A stretch of DNA of 6,833 nucleotides from Alphaproteobacteria bacterium MarineAlpha10_Bin3 (GTDB taxonomy: Bacteria; Pseudomonadota; Alphaproteobacteria; UBA8366; GCA-2717185): NCBI GenBank assembly GCA_002937525.1, contig PTKA01000075.1, forward strand, positions 1 to 6,833. The letters run 5' to 3'. The position numbers and the translations under genes are program-made. The notes under the pieces were generated by a model. That model ran no database searches. It saw only the letters and a list, made by a program, of their open reading frames with translations, and was not told the DNA's origin. This document shows, piece by piece, positions 1 to 6,103 of the stretch (positions within the stretch are counted from its first letter, which is position 1; every line of letters begins with the position of its first letter).

Positions 1-230
1 ACTTCGCCATGGCCGATGTTGATCAGCCGGGAGGCGCTAAAGGGAAAAACCTCATTGCTCACATCATTGTCGCTGATCGCAGCCAGCAGATCGCGGGATT
101 TCGGGCCCATGAGGGACAGCACGGCATAAGACGATGTGACATCGGTCAAATGCGCATGGGCGCCGTCGGGGATATGGCGCTTCAGCCAGGCGAAATCACG
201 AACAGCACTCGCCGCCGAAGTGACGATCAC
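1..230 (-). CDS. Partial sarcosine/dimethylglycine dehydrogenase-like protein, GcvT domain fragment
   Basis: Read on the minus strand from about position 230 to 1, the sequence gives an open frame of about 76 codons that continues past the left edge. The segment RDFAWLKRHIPDGAH, followed by DVTSSYAVLSLMGPKSRDLL and then SNEVFPFSASRLINIGHGEV, matches the N-terminal part of the GcvT (aminomethyltransferase, folate-binding) domain. That domain forms the C-terminal half of FAD-dependent dimethylglycine and sarcosine dehydrogenases. These enzymes demethylate N-methylated glycines and pass the one-carbon unit to tetrahydrofolate. The FAD-binding half would have to lie to the right, but that sequence is ileS instead, so the gene is cut off at its 5' side at about 205-235. 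The fragment is too short to separate dimethylglycine dehydrogenase from sarcosine dehydrogenase or a stand-alone GcvT-like protein. The family call rests on recalled motifs, not on a search. Confidence 0.72.
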   Translation of the reverse strand, partial: MIVTSAASAVRDFAWLKRHIPDGAHAHLTDVTSSYAVLSLMGPKSRDLLAAISDNDVSNEVFPFSASRLINIGHGE

Positions 231-438
231 CTCCGATCTGACCCTGATTGCGGGCGCGCCGCCGGCGGATGTCTTCACGCTCCCCGATGCACCGGGAATC
301 GGCGTCGTTATCGGCGCGGCGGACGGCGAAAAATGCGAACGCTGCTGGCGGGTGCGCACCGATATCGGCGCCGCCTTACCGGGCATTTGCGGCCGCTGCG
401 CCGATGTCGTGCAGATGATGCGCGCGGCGGCGCAATAG
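208..438 (+). CDS. ileS: Isoleucyl-tRNA synthetase, C-terminal fragment with zinc finger
   Basis: The frame ending at TAG 436-438 encodes the C-terminal tail of IleS, the cytoplasmic class I enzyme that charges tRNA-Ile. The visible part starts near AEVTITSDLTLI, an element typical of the region before the tail. It ends with a four-cysteine zinc finger: KCERCW (Cys codons 334-336 and 343-345) and ICGRC (Cys codons 388-390 and 397-399). In bacterial IleS this zinc site closes the protein and is needed for activity. The rest of the enzyme (normally over 900 residues, with HIGH and KMSKS motifs) is absent. The frame stays open upstream to a GTG at 136, but that stretch is the antisense of the dehydrogenase fragment, so I do not take 136 as a start. 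lspA begins 13 bases after the stop, the usual ileS-lspA order. Confidence 0.88.
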   Translation, partial: LAAEVTITSDLTLIAGAPPADVFTLPDAPGIGVVIGAADGEKCERCWRVRTDIGAALPGICGRCADVVQMMRAAAQ

Positions 439-451
439 GTTCCGGCGCGCC

Positions 452-922
452 GTGTTCCGCTTGGGTATCGGCATTGCGATTGCGATTTCGGCGCTCGATC
501 AACTGACCAAATGGATCGTCCTCAACGTGGTCATGACGCCGCCGCAGACGATCGCAATCACCGATTTCTTCAATCTTGTCCTGGTCGCCAACCGGGGGAT
601 CAGTTTCGGCCTGCTCAGCAGTGACTCGCCCTGGGGACAGCCGCTGCTCATCGCCCTGGCCCTCGCCTTGTCGGCGATGCTGGTATTCTGGCTGCGGGGC
701 GCGGACAATCGCTTGCTGGCGGGGTCGATCGGGCTGGTTCTGGGCGGCGCCGTCGGCAACGCAATCGACCGCGTGAATCATGGCGCGGTCATTGATTTTC
801 TCGACTTTTACCTTGGCGCTTATCACTGGCCGGCCTTCAACCTCGCCGATGCGGCCATCGTCATTGGCGTTGCCGCAATAATTCTTGAAGGGTTGTTTGC
901 CGGGAGCGGGAAAAAAAAGTAA
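452..922 (+). CDS. lspA: Lipoprotein signal peptidase (signal peptidase II)
   Basis: A 156-residue inner-membrane aspartyl protease that removes the signal peptide of prolipoproteins after diacylglyceryl modification of the lipobox cysteine. The protein has four hydrophobic segments, at about 3-15, 64-81, 88-103 and 131-148. The family landmarks are present in order: DQLTK (16-20), NRGISFGLL (47-55), GNAIDR (102-107) with catalytic Asp106, and FNLAD (129-133) with catalytic Asp133. The length is slightly below the usual 160-170. The GTG at 452 is the best start because it sits directly before the first membrane segment and 13 bases after the ileS stop, although the upstream ribosome binding site is weak (AGG at 437-439). 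The gene ends in a lysine run encoded by eight A (911-918). Translation is probably coupled to ileS. The lipoprotein gene directly downstream is an obvious substrate. Confidence 0.96.
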   Translation: MFRLGIGIAIAISALDQLTKWIVLNVVMTPPQTIAITDFFNLVLVANRGISFGLLSSDSPWGQPLLIALALALSAMLVFWLRGADNRLLAGSIGLVLGGAVGNAIDRVNHGAVIDFLDFYLGAYHWPAFNLADAAIVIGVAAIILEGLFAGSGKKK

Positions 923-946
923 ACTCCGCGCTATGCCCAAACATTC

Positions 947-952
947 AAGAGG
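947..952 (+). promoter_or_regulatory. Ribosome binding site deciding the lipoprotein gene start
   Basis: AAGAGG lies ten bases before ATG 963. It supports 963 over the in-frame ATG at 933, which is preceded only by an A-rich stretch. Starting at 963 also gives a signal peptide of standard lipoprotein length, with the lipobox cysteine at residue 22. Confidence 0.5.
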
Positions 953-962
953 TCGCGATTTT

Positions 963-1574
963 ATGCCGGTAAAGGGCCTTGGCTATGGCGTGCTGTTTTT
1001 GGCGTCGGCGGTGCTGTTGTCGGGTTGCGGCGAGAGCCGGTTTGGCAATATTCTGGGCTTCGAGAAAAGCGCGCCCGATGAATTTGCGGTCGTCAAGCGG
1101 GCGCCGCTGTCTTTGCCGCCGGACTTCGGCCTGCGGCCGCCGCGCCCCGGCGCATCCCGGCCCCAGGACGTATCCGCGCGCAATGCCGCCAAGAAAAGCC
1201 TGATCGGCAATTCGCCGGCCGGCAAAACCCGCCGCGCGCGCAGGGCGATCAAGGCGGCGCGCCTTGGCAACCGGTCAGCGGGCGAAGCCGCCTTGTTGAA
1301 CCGCACCGGCGCGCTCGACGTCGATCCATCGATCCGGCAGCTTATCAATCGCGAAGCATCCGGTGCTTCGGAAAAAGTCGATGAGGATTTCATCTATAAA
1401 TTGCTATTCTGGCGCGATGAGAAATCCAAAAAAACAACAAAAAGGGGCGACTCGCTGATCGTCGACGCCACCAAGGAAGCGCGCCGCCTGCGCGAAAACG
1501 AGGCACTGGGCAAGCCACTCGATACCGGCAAGACGCCGACAATCCGGCGCAAGACATCGGGCTTGTTCTTCTAG
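963..1574 (+). CDS. DUF3035 (BamF-type) outer-membrane lipoprotein
   Basis: A 203-residue predicted lipoprotein. The start chosen is ATG 963, with AAGAGG at 947-952 ahead of it. An in-frame ATG at 933 would add ten mostly polar residues before the signal peptide. Residues 1-21 form a type II signal peptide (MPVK, a hydrophobic core, then the lipobox LLSGC with Cys22 as acylation site). Residues 38-68 carry the family signature: PDEFAVVKRAPLSLPPDF followed by LRPPRPGASRPQ. The middle is basic and low in complexity, and the C-terminal third has a second conserved block, GDSLIVDATKEARRLRENEA. I recognise this as the DUF3035 family, which has been linked to BamF, an alphaproteobacterial accessory lipoprotein of the outer-membrane barrel assembly machine. 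The family call is firm; the BamF role for this copy is inference. It follows lspA by 40 bases and is probably in the same transcript. Confidence 0.85.
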   Translation: MPVKGLGYGVLFLASAVLLSGCGESRFGNILGFEKSAPDEFAVVKRAPLSLPPDFGLRPPRPGASRPQDVSARNAAKKSLIGNSPAGKTRRARRAIKAARLGNRSAGEAALLNRTGALDVDPSIRQLINREASGASEKVDEDFIYKLLFWRDEKSKKTTKRGDSLIVDATKEARRLRENEALGKPLDTGKTPTIRRKTSGLFF

Positions 1575-1615
1575 ATCTACCCCCGCGCCGTCGAAGAGCC
1601 GCGGCCCAATGGCGA

Positions 1616-1658
1616 TGCGGCCTTGAGTGGCCGCACCGGGCACCCCATCTTTGGTGCC
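1616..1658 (+). other. Two tandem hairpins in the gap before the first M16 gene
   Basis: The first is a perfect 7-bp stem, TGCGGCC (1616-1622) pairing with GGCCGCA (1629-1635) around a 6-base loop. The second is a 6-bp stem, GGCACC (1639-1644) pairing with GGTGCC (1653-1658) around an 8-base loop. They fill much of the 115-base space between the lipoprotein stop and ATG 1690. Neither is followed by a T tract, so they are not standard intrinsic terminators. They could stabilise or process the mRNA, or act as weak attenuators between the two halves of the gene cluster. No open frame or clear promoter was recognised in the rest of this gap. Confidence 0.45.
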
Positions 1659-1678
1659 AATGCCCCTGGTCATTATCC

Positions 1679-1684
1679 AAGGAA
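1679..1684 (+). promoter_or_regulatory. Ribosome binding site deciding the first M16 gene start
   Basis: AAGGAA lies five bases before ATG 1690. It favours 1690 over the in-frame ATG at 1660 and GTG at 1629, which lie inside or next to the hairpins. A start at 1690 also places a normal Sec signal peptide directly at the N terminus. Confidence 0.6.
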
Positions 1685-1689
1685 CCCTC

Positions 1690-3030
1690 ATGGCGCGTAT
1701 CGTTCAAATATTCGTGACATCGTGTATGCTGTTTGCCGGCATCGCCGCGCCGGCGCACGCGGCCGTCTTCAACCCGCAAAGTTTCACCCTCGATAACGGC
1801 ATGCAGGTCGTGGTGGTGACCAACAGGCGGGTTCCGGTCGTGACCCATATGATCTGGTACAAGGTCGGCGCGATGGATGAACCGCCGGGCAAATCGGGCC
1901 TGGCGCATTATCTGGAACATCTGATGTTCAAGGGGACCAAGACCCTGAAGCCGGGCGAGTTTTCCGCCATCGTCGCGCGCAATGGCGGCCAGGAAAACGC
2001 CTTCACCTCGCAGGATTACACCGGCTACTATCAATCGGTGGCCGCCGACCGGCTCGAATTGATGATGAAGCTGGAAGCCGACCGGATGACCAATCTGGTC
2101 CTGACCGACGCCGCCATCGAACCCGAACGCCAGGTCGTGATCGAGGAACGGCGCAGCCGGATCGATAACGATCCGTCCGCGATGCTGGGCGAACAGGTCG
2201 CAGCCGCACTGTACCAGAACCATCCCTACCGCAATCCGATCATCGGCTGGCGGCATGAGATCGAGACCCGGTCGCGCCAGGACCTGCTGGATTTCTATCG
2301 CCACTGGTACGCACCCAACAACGCGGTCCTGGTGATTTCCGGCGACGTGACCGTCGATATCGTCCGCCCCCTGGCGGAAAAATATTACGGCGTCATCCCG
2401 GCGCGCAAACTGCCCAAGCGGGTCGTATGGCGCGAACCGCCCCCGGCCGCCGACCGGCATGTCGTGCTCAAGGACCCGCGCGTACGCCAGCCGGCCTGGT
2501 CGCGCCGCTTTCTTGCGCCCAGCCAGGTTTACGGTCAAAGCGAACATGCCTACGCCTTGCGGGTGCTGGGCGAGATCCTGTCCGGCGGCGCGACCAGCCG
2601 GCTGCACCGCACGCTGGTGGTGGAGGATAAAATCGCGGTCAGCGCCGGCGCCTGGTATAATGGCCGCACGCGCGGGCCCGGAACCTTTGGCTTCTACGCC
2701 TCGCCGCCGCCGGACGGCGATATCGACGCCACGATCGCCGCCGTCAACGCACAGATCGACACGCTGATCGCCGATGGCGTGACCGAAGAAGAAGTGGCCA
2801 AAGCGGTCCGGCAACTCCAGGATTCGGCGGTCTATGCGCGCGATTCCTATCGCACGCCGGCCCGTGTCTTCGGCGCGGCGCTGGCCATCGGGCGCACCGT
2901 CGCCGATGTCGAGGCGTGGCCGGAACGGATCGGCGCGGTGGATGCCGGTGCGGTCAACCGGGCAATCGAATTCGTCTTCAAGAACCGCAGATCGGTGACC
3001 GCGCTGCTGCTGCCGAAACCGGCAAGCTGA
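1690..3030 (+). CDS. Exported M16 family zinc peptidase, catalytic subunit
   Basis: A 446-residue predicted periplasmic metallopeptidase of the M16 (pitrilysin / mitochondrial processing peptidase) family, M16B size class. Residues 1-24 look like a Sec signal peptide with an Ala-His-Ala cleavage site before Ala25. The N-terminal M16 domain (about 30-180) starts with FTLDNGMQVVV and carries the inverted zinc motif HYLEH, with His73 and His77 as zinc ligands and Glu76 as catalytic base. The third ligand should be Glu153 (or Glu152) in VVIEERRSR, 76 residues after His77, as in the family. ENAFTSQDYT (102-111) is a second conserved block. The C-terminal M16 domain (about 185-370) includes LSGGATSRLHR. 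These enzymes form clamshell chambers that degrade unfolded peptides or process exported proteins; the substrate cannot be read from sequence. The stop overlaps the start of the second M16 gene, so the two are translationally coupled. Confidence 0.95.
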   Translation: MARIVQIFVTSCMLFAGIAAPAHAAVFNPQSFTLDNGMQVVVVTNRRVPVVTHMIWYKVGAMDEPPGKSGLAHYLEHLMFKGTKTLKPGEFSAIVARNGGQENAFTSQDYTGYYQSVAADRLELMMKLEADRMTNLVLTDAAIEPERQVVIEERRSRIDNDPSAMLGEQVAAALYQNHPYRNPIIGWRHEIETRSRQDLLDFYRHWYAPNNAVLVISGDVTVDIVRPLAEKYYGVIPARKLPKRVVWREPPPAADRHVVLKDPRVRQPAWSRRFLAPSQVYGQSEHAYALRVLGEILSGGATSRLHRTLVVEDKIAVSAGAWYNGRTRGPGTFGFYASPPPDGDIDATIAAVNAQIDTLIADGVTEEEVAKAVRQLQDSAVYARDSYRTPARVFGAALAIGRTVADVEAWPERIGAVDAGAVNRAIEFVFKNRRSVTALLLPKPAS

Positions 3031-4385
3031 TGGGAAATACGATGCCAAAATTCATAAATACCGTTGCCGCCGTTATGCTGGTTTTCGCCATTGCGCCGCC
3101 GGTGCTGGCGGTCGAAGTCGAGCGCGTGGTCAGTCCCGGCGGGATCGAAGCCTGGCTGGTCCGCGACAACAGTGTCCCGATCACGGCGATTGAATTTTCG
3201 TTTCGCGGCGGTGGCGCCAGCGATCCCGCCGGCAAGGCGGGGCTGGCCGATATGACGATGAGCCTGCTGGACGAAGGTGCTGGCGACCTCGACAGCCAGG
3301 CATTTCAGGGGCGGGCCGAATCACTGTCGATCCGGCTCAGTTTCAACGCCGGGCGGGAAACCGTGCGCGGCAGCCTGAAGACGCTGAACCGCAATCGCGG
3401 CGAGGCGCTGGAACTGCTGCGGCTGGCGCTCACCGCACCCCGGTTCGACGCCGACGCGGTCCAGCGGATCCGCCAGCAGATCGTCGTCTCATTGAGCCGC
3501 GCCTCCAGCAACCCTAATTCGGTGGCGGGCCGGACCTGGCGCCGCGCGGTTTTCGCCGGTCACCCTTATGGCCAGCCGGTTAGCGGCACCCAGAAATCGA
3601 TTGCCGGCTTGAGCATCGACGATATGCGGAATTTCGTCGCCAACCGCTTTACCCGGCAAAATCTGATTGTCGGCGTAGTCGGCGATATCTCCGCGCAATC
3701 GCTCGGCCCGATTCTAGACCAGGTGTTCGGCGCGCTGCCGGCAGCGGCCCCGCGCGCGCACCTGGCCAAAGCCACGATCGGTTCCGCCGGCGAGACCTTC
3801 ATTGTCGAGATGGACAATCCGCAAAGCGTCGTCGTCTTCGGCCAGGCCGGCGTGGCGCGCAACGACCCCGACTATTACGCCGCCTATATCATGAACCACA
3901 TTCTGGGCGGCGGCGGGTTTTCCTCCAGGCTTTATCAAGAGGTGCGCGAAAAACGCGGCCTTGCCTATAGCGTCTACAGCTATCTCAACCCGGCCCGGCG
4001 CGGCGCCTTGATATCGGGCGGCGTCGCGACCCGTAACGACCGGGTGGCAAAGACGCTGTCGGTGATCCGCCAGGAATGGCGGCGGATGCGCGAAAACGGC
4101 GTCGCCGCCACCGAACTGGCCGATGCGAAAACCTATCTGAACGGTTCCTATCCGCTGCGGCTCAGCAGCACCAGCGCGATCGCGCGGATGCTGGTCGGCA
4201 TGCAGTACAACGATCTTGGCCGCGATTATATCGAACGCCGCGCCGACTTAATCAACGCCGTGACCGTGGCCGATATAAAGCGCGTGGCCCAAACCCTGCT
4301 CGATCCCGACCGGCTTACCGTGGTCATCGTCGGCAAACCCAAGGACATCGAACCGACCGCCAGGACGCCCGAAATCGAAAGCTGA
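3030..4385 (+). CDS. Exported M16 family protein lacking the zinc site, likely non-catalytic partner
   Basis: The protein has 451 residues from ATG 3030, which overlaps the previous stop by one base, or 447 from the in-frame ATG 3042; I cannot decide between them. GGGAAA at 3032-3037 is a weak ribosome binding site for 3042. Numbering from 3042, residues 1-23 are a signal peptide ending Val-Leu-Ala. In the N-terminal M16 domain, the position of HxxEH reads GLADMTMSLLDEGAG (67-81). The zinc His, catalytic Glu and second His are replaced by Asp70, Met73 and Ser74. The C-terminal domain is well conserved, including HILGGGGFSSRLYQEVREKR and then GLAYSVYSYL. In M16B pairs one subunit keeps the zinc site and the other helps bind substrate, as with the beta and alpha subunits of mitochondrial processing peptidase. 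I infer that this protein pairs with the product of the gene before it, in the periplasm. Confidence 0.94.
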   Translation: MGNTMPKFINTVAAVMLVFAIAPPVLAVEVERVVSPGGIEAWLVRDNSVPITAIEFSFRGGGASDPAGKAGLADMTMSLLDEGAGDLDSQAFQGRAESLSIRLSFNAGRETVRGSLKTLNRNRGEALELLRLALTAPRFDADAVQRIRQQIVVSLSRASSNPNSVAGRTWRRAVFAGHPYGQPVSGTQKSIAGLSIDDMRNFVANRFTRQNLIVGVVGDISAQSLGPILDQVFGALPAAAPRAHLAKATIGSAGETFIVEMDNPQSVVVFGQAGVARNDPDYYAAYIMNHILGGGGFSSRLYQEVREKRGLAYSVYSYLNPARRGALISGGVATRNDRVAKTLSVIRQEWRRMRENGVAATELADAKTYLNGSYPLRLSSTSAIARMLVGMQYNDLGRDYIERRADLINAVTVADIKRVAQTLLDPDRLTVVIVGKPKDIEPTARTPEIES

Positions 4386-4399
4386 CGCCGCCCCCGGCT

Positions 4400-4822
4400 T
4401 TACGGATCGACGCGCGCGCTAGCCGACCCGGTCACGACGGTCTTGCCATCCTGGTTAATGGTTTCAAGCGTGAGGTCGACGAAATGTTCGCCGCCGTCCT
4501 CGCGGATTTCAATGACCGTCGCCTTCGAAGTCAGGGTGTCGCCGGGCCATACCTGATTGGTAAAGCGGACGCCGAATTTGGTCAGGCGGCCATCGCCGAC
4601 ATAATTGGTCAGCATCTTGCCGGTCAGCCCCATGGACAACATGCCATGGACGAAAACGCCCGGATAACCGGCGACTTCCTTGGCGTAAAGATCATCGGTG
4701 TGCAGCGGGTTATAGTCGCCCGATGCGCCGGAATACATGACCAGCTGGGTGCGGGTCAGGTCATCGACGACGACTTCTTCGTATTTGTCGCCAACATTCA
4801 GTTTGCTTGCGCTTAGCGGCAT
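4400..4822 (-). CDS. MaoC-family (R)-enoyl-CoA hydratase, catalytic half
   Basis: A 140-residue single hot-dog protein. It carries the hydratase 2 signature SGASGDYNPLHTD, with the catalytic dyad Asp36 and His41, followed by VFVHGMLSMGLTG (57-69) on the hot-dog helix and FTNQVWPGDTLTSKATV (87-103). Such enzymes add water to trans-2-enoyl-CoA, or dehydrate (3R)-hydroxyacyl-CoA, in the cytoplasm. The ATG at 4822 has a strong GAGGAGG ribosome binding site (4828-4834), which overlaps the stop of the upstream MaoC-N gene. The two are adjacent and almost certainly cotranslated. Pairing a short catalytic MaoC with a FAS1-like MaoC-N protein resembles the heterodimeric HadA/HadB type and other bacterial two-subunit hydratases. 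The acyl-CoA substrate is unknown. The gene converges on the second M16 gene across a 14-base gap in which I see no terminator. Confidence 0.93.
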   Translation of the reverse strand: MPLSASKLNVGDKYEEVVVDDLTRTQLVMYSGASGDYNPLHTDDLYAKEVAGYPGVFVHGMLSMGLTGKMLTNYVGDGRLTKFGVRFTNQVWPGDTLTSKATVIEIREDGGEHFVDLTLETINQDGKTVVTGSASARVDP

Positions 4823-4827
4823 TTTCG

Positions 4828-4834
4828 CCTCCTC
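4828..4834 (-). promoter_or_regulatory. Strong ribosome binding site overlapping the upstream gene's stop
   Basis: On the minus strand GAGGAGG precedes ATG 4822 with a 5-base spacer. The upstream gene's TGA (4835-4833) overlaps it, so ribosomes finishing that gene would end on this site. This is a good sign of balanced expression of two subunits. Confidence 0.7.
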
Positions 4835-5318
4835 AATTCTGCTCGACGGGGCGTTCGGTCTTGACGCCGACGCTGCGCGAGGTGATGACCAGCTCGCCGT
4901 TCTGATCGCGGTATTCCTGGATCGTTTCGGAGAAGCTCAGCCTGCCGGCGCGCTTGCTCATTTTCTCCCAGGTCTTGCCCTTGATCGTCGTCACCGTCAG
5001 CACATCGCCCGGTTTGGCCTGGCGGTGATACTCGAAATGCTGTTCGGCATGCAGCCCGCCGGTGCTGGGCGACGGATTGTCGAGCCCGGTCGGGTTTTTA
5101 CCGGAACCGAACCACGGCACGTTATTGCGCCAGCGCAGGTGATAATCCGGGTCGAACTGGGCCACAGCGCGCGCGAAGGTCGGCGGCGCGATGATATGGC
5201 CGACCTCGCTCTGCCTGGCGTGGGCGTCGTCCCGGTAGATCGCGTTGTCGTCGCCGATGGCGCGGGCGAACATTAAAATATGGCTCGCCTCGACCGGCAT
5301 GGTTAAATCGTCAGCCAC
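4833..5318 (-). CDS. MaoC N-terminal (FAS1-like) dehydratase, non-catalytic half
   Basis: I choose GTG 5318 as start (161 residues) because GGAGGG (5325-5330) lies six bases ahead of it. The longer frame from ATG 5333 would translate that ribosome binding site and has none of its own. The protein matches the MaoC_dehydrat_N / FAS1-like dehydratase family: IGDDNAIYRD (21-30), IIAPPTFARAVAQF (42-55), LHAEQHFEYHR (89-99), KPGDVLTVT (102-110) and a C-terminal strand ELVITSRSVGVKTERP. Aligned to its partner, GDDNAIY stands opposite GDYNPLH. The Asp is kept (Asp23) but the catalytic His is Tyr28, so this half is probably inactive alone and binds acyl-CoA in a heterodimer with the product of the next gene. 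Conserved GDxN plus Tyr in place of His is my reading; no structure model was made. Confidence 0.88.
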   Translation of the reverse strand: MADDLTMPVEASHILMFARAIGDDNAIYRDDAHARQSEVGHIIAPPTFARAVAQFDPDYHLRWRNNVPWFGSGKNPTGLDNPSPSTGGLHAEQHFEYHRQAKPGDVLTVTTIKGKTWEKMSKRAGRLSFSETIQEYRDQNGELVITSRSVGVKTERPVEQN

Positions 5319-5324
5319 GAAATT

Positions 5325-5330
5325 CCCTCC
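5325..5330 (-). promoter_or_regulatory. Ribosome binding site deciding the MaoC-N start
   Basis: GGAGGG on the minus strand, six bases before GTG 5318. It falls inside the longer frame that begins at ATG 5333. That frame is preceded by an A/T-rich stretch without purine-rich complementarity, so the GTG start is preferred. Confidence 0.6.
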
Positions 5331-5352
5331 CATAGCGGATAAAATCGTGCCT

Positions 5353-5382
5353 ATTCTAGCGATACAGGGCGATTGCGCGCAA
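5353..5382 (-). promoter_or_regulatory. Candidate sigma70-type promoter ahead of the MaoC pair
   Basis: On the minus strand TTGCGC (5382-5377) and TAGAAT (5358-5353) are separated by 18 bases and lie about 35 bases before GTG 5318. The -35 element is part of a perfect 10-base palindrome, TTGCGCGCAA (5373-5382), which could serve as an operator. If real, the hydratase pair can be expressed separately from the glutathione transferase gene upstream. The -35 match is only moderate, and such motifs occur by chance. Confidence 0.28.
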
Positions 5383-5399
5383 CTCGCTCCAACGGCGCG

Positions 5400-6065
5400 T
5401 CAGATCGACGATTGGGCGCGGGCCTGGGAACCGATAAACTGTTCCTTGCCGATATCGGCGGCGCGGCGGACCGCCGGGCGGGCGCCGACCCGCTTGAACC
5501 AGGCGCGCAGATGTTCGAATTCGGTCAGATCGATGCCATAAGCCTTGTAGCCGCGAATCCACGGCCAGGACGCCATGTCGGCGATCGAGTAGTGGCCGGC
5601 GAGGAAGTTGCGGTCCGCCAGCCGGTGGTTCATCACCACGTAAAGGCGGATGACTTCGTCGGTATAGCGCTTGACCGCGTAGTCGATCTTGTCCTTCTTG
5701 TAATTGCGGAAATGCGCCGCCTGCCCGGCCATCGGGCCCAGCCCGCCGATCTGCCAGAACAGCCATTGCTCGACATCGGTGCGCCGGCGGCGGTCGGCGG
5801 GGTAGAATTGCCCCGTCTTGTCGCCAAGATATTGCAGCACCGCCCCCGATTCGAAGATCGAAATCGGCGCACCGCCCGGCCCGTCCGGATCGACGATGGC
5901 CGGCATCCGGCCATTGGGCGAGATTTTCAGGAACTGTTCCTCGAACTGCTCGTTCTTGGAAAGATCGACCCATTCGATTTCATAGGGCAGCGCGCATTCT
6001 TCCAGCATAAGGGCGATCTTCCAGCCATTGGGCGTCGGCCAGAAGTAGAATTCGATTGGCGCCAT
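5400..6065 (-). CDS. Nu-class (YfcG/YghU-like) glutathione transferase
   Basis: A 221-residue cytoplasmic protein with the two-domain glutathione transferase layout. The thioredoxin-like N-terminal domain (about 3-85) has the Nu-class TPNGWK motif (11-16) in place of a catalytic Tyr/Ser/Cys. Thr11 and Asn13 match the residues that approach the glutathione sulfur in E. coli YfcG. It also has SPNGRMPAIVDPDG (49-62) with cis-Pro55 and FESGAVLQYL (71-80) with the Glu-Ser pair that binds the gamma-glutamyl group. The helical C-terminal domain contains QWLFWQIGGLGPMAGQAAHF, highly characteristic of this subgroup, and YSIADMASWPWIRGY. Nu-class proteins act mainly as glutathione-dependent disulfide and peroxide reductases. 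The ATG at 6065 has AGAGAG at 6075-6080. It lies 38 bases after the thioesterase gene and is probably cotranscribed with it. Its link to the acyl-CoA genes around it is unclear. Confidence 0.94.
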   Translation of the reverse strand: MAPIEFYFWPTPNGWKIALMLEECALPYEIEWVDLSKNEQFEEQFLKISPNGRMPAIVDPDGPGGAPISIFESGAVLQYLGDKTGQFYPADRRRRTDVEQWLFWQIGGLGPMAGQAAHFRNYKKDKIDYAVKRYTDEVIRLYVVMNHRLADRNFLAGHYSIADMASWPWIRGYKAYGIDLTEFEHLRAWFKRVGARPAVRRAADIGKEQFIGSQARAQSSI

Positions 6066-6103
6066 GTCGCGGTACTCTCTTGGTTAAGGTCAAGCCGGCG
6101 TAA

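Noticed and set aside
9..506. A 165-codon plus-strand frame at the left edge
   Set aside because: It overlaps the dehydrogenase fragment, the ileS tail and the lspA start in the wrong frame, and its product is Arg-rich without any family motif.
885..962. N-terminal extension of the lipoprotein gene back into lspA
   Set aside because: It would put a charged stretch before the signal peptide. The lipobox position fits a start at 963.
1428..1434. AAAAAAAC as a possible -1 frameshift site in the lipoprotein gene
   Set aside because: The heptamer is not in the codon phase needed (codons read AAA AAA ACA), and the normal frame continues through a conserved C-terminal block.
1390..3048. A 552-codon open frame on the minus strand across the first M16 gene
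   Set aside because: It is the antisense of a well-conserved M16 peptidase with clear motifs. Its translation shows no recognisable domain, and GC-rich codon bias commonly keeps antisense frames open.
4631..4650. Paired CCATGG palindromes, also seen at 6363-6380
   Set aside because: They lie inside coding sequence for conserved hot-dog helices (His-Gly-Met and His-Gly-Gly regions) and are explained by codon choice.
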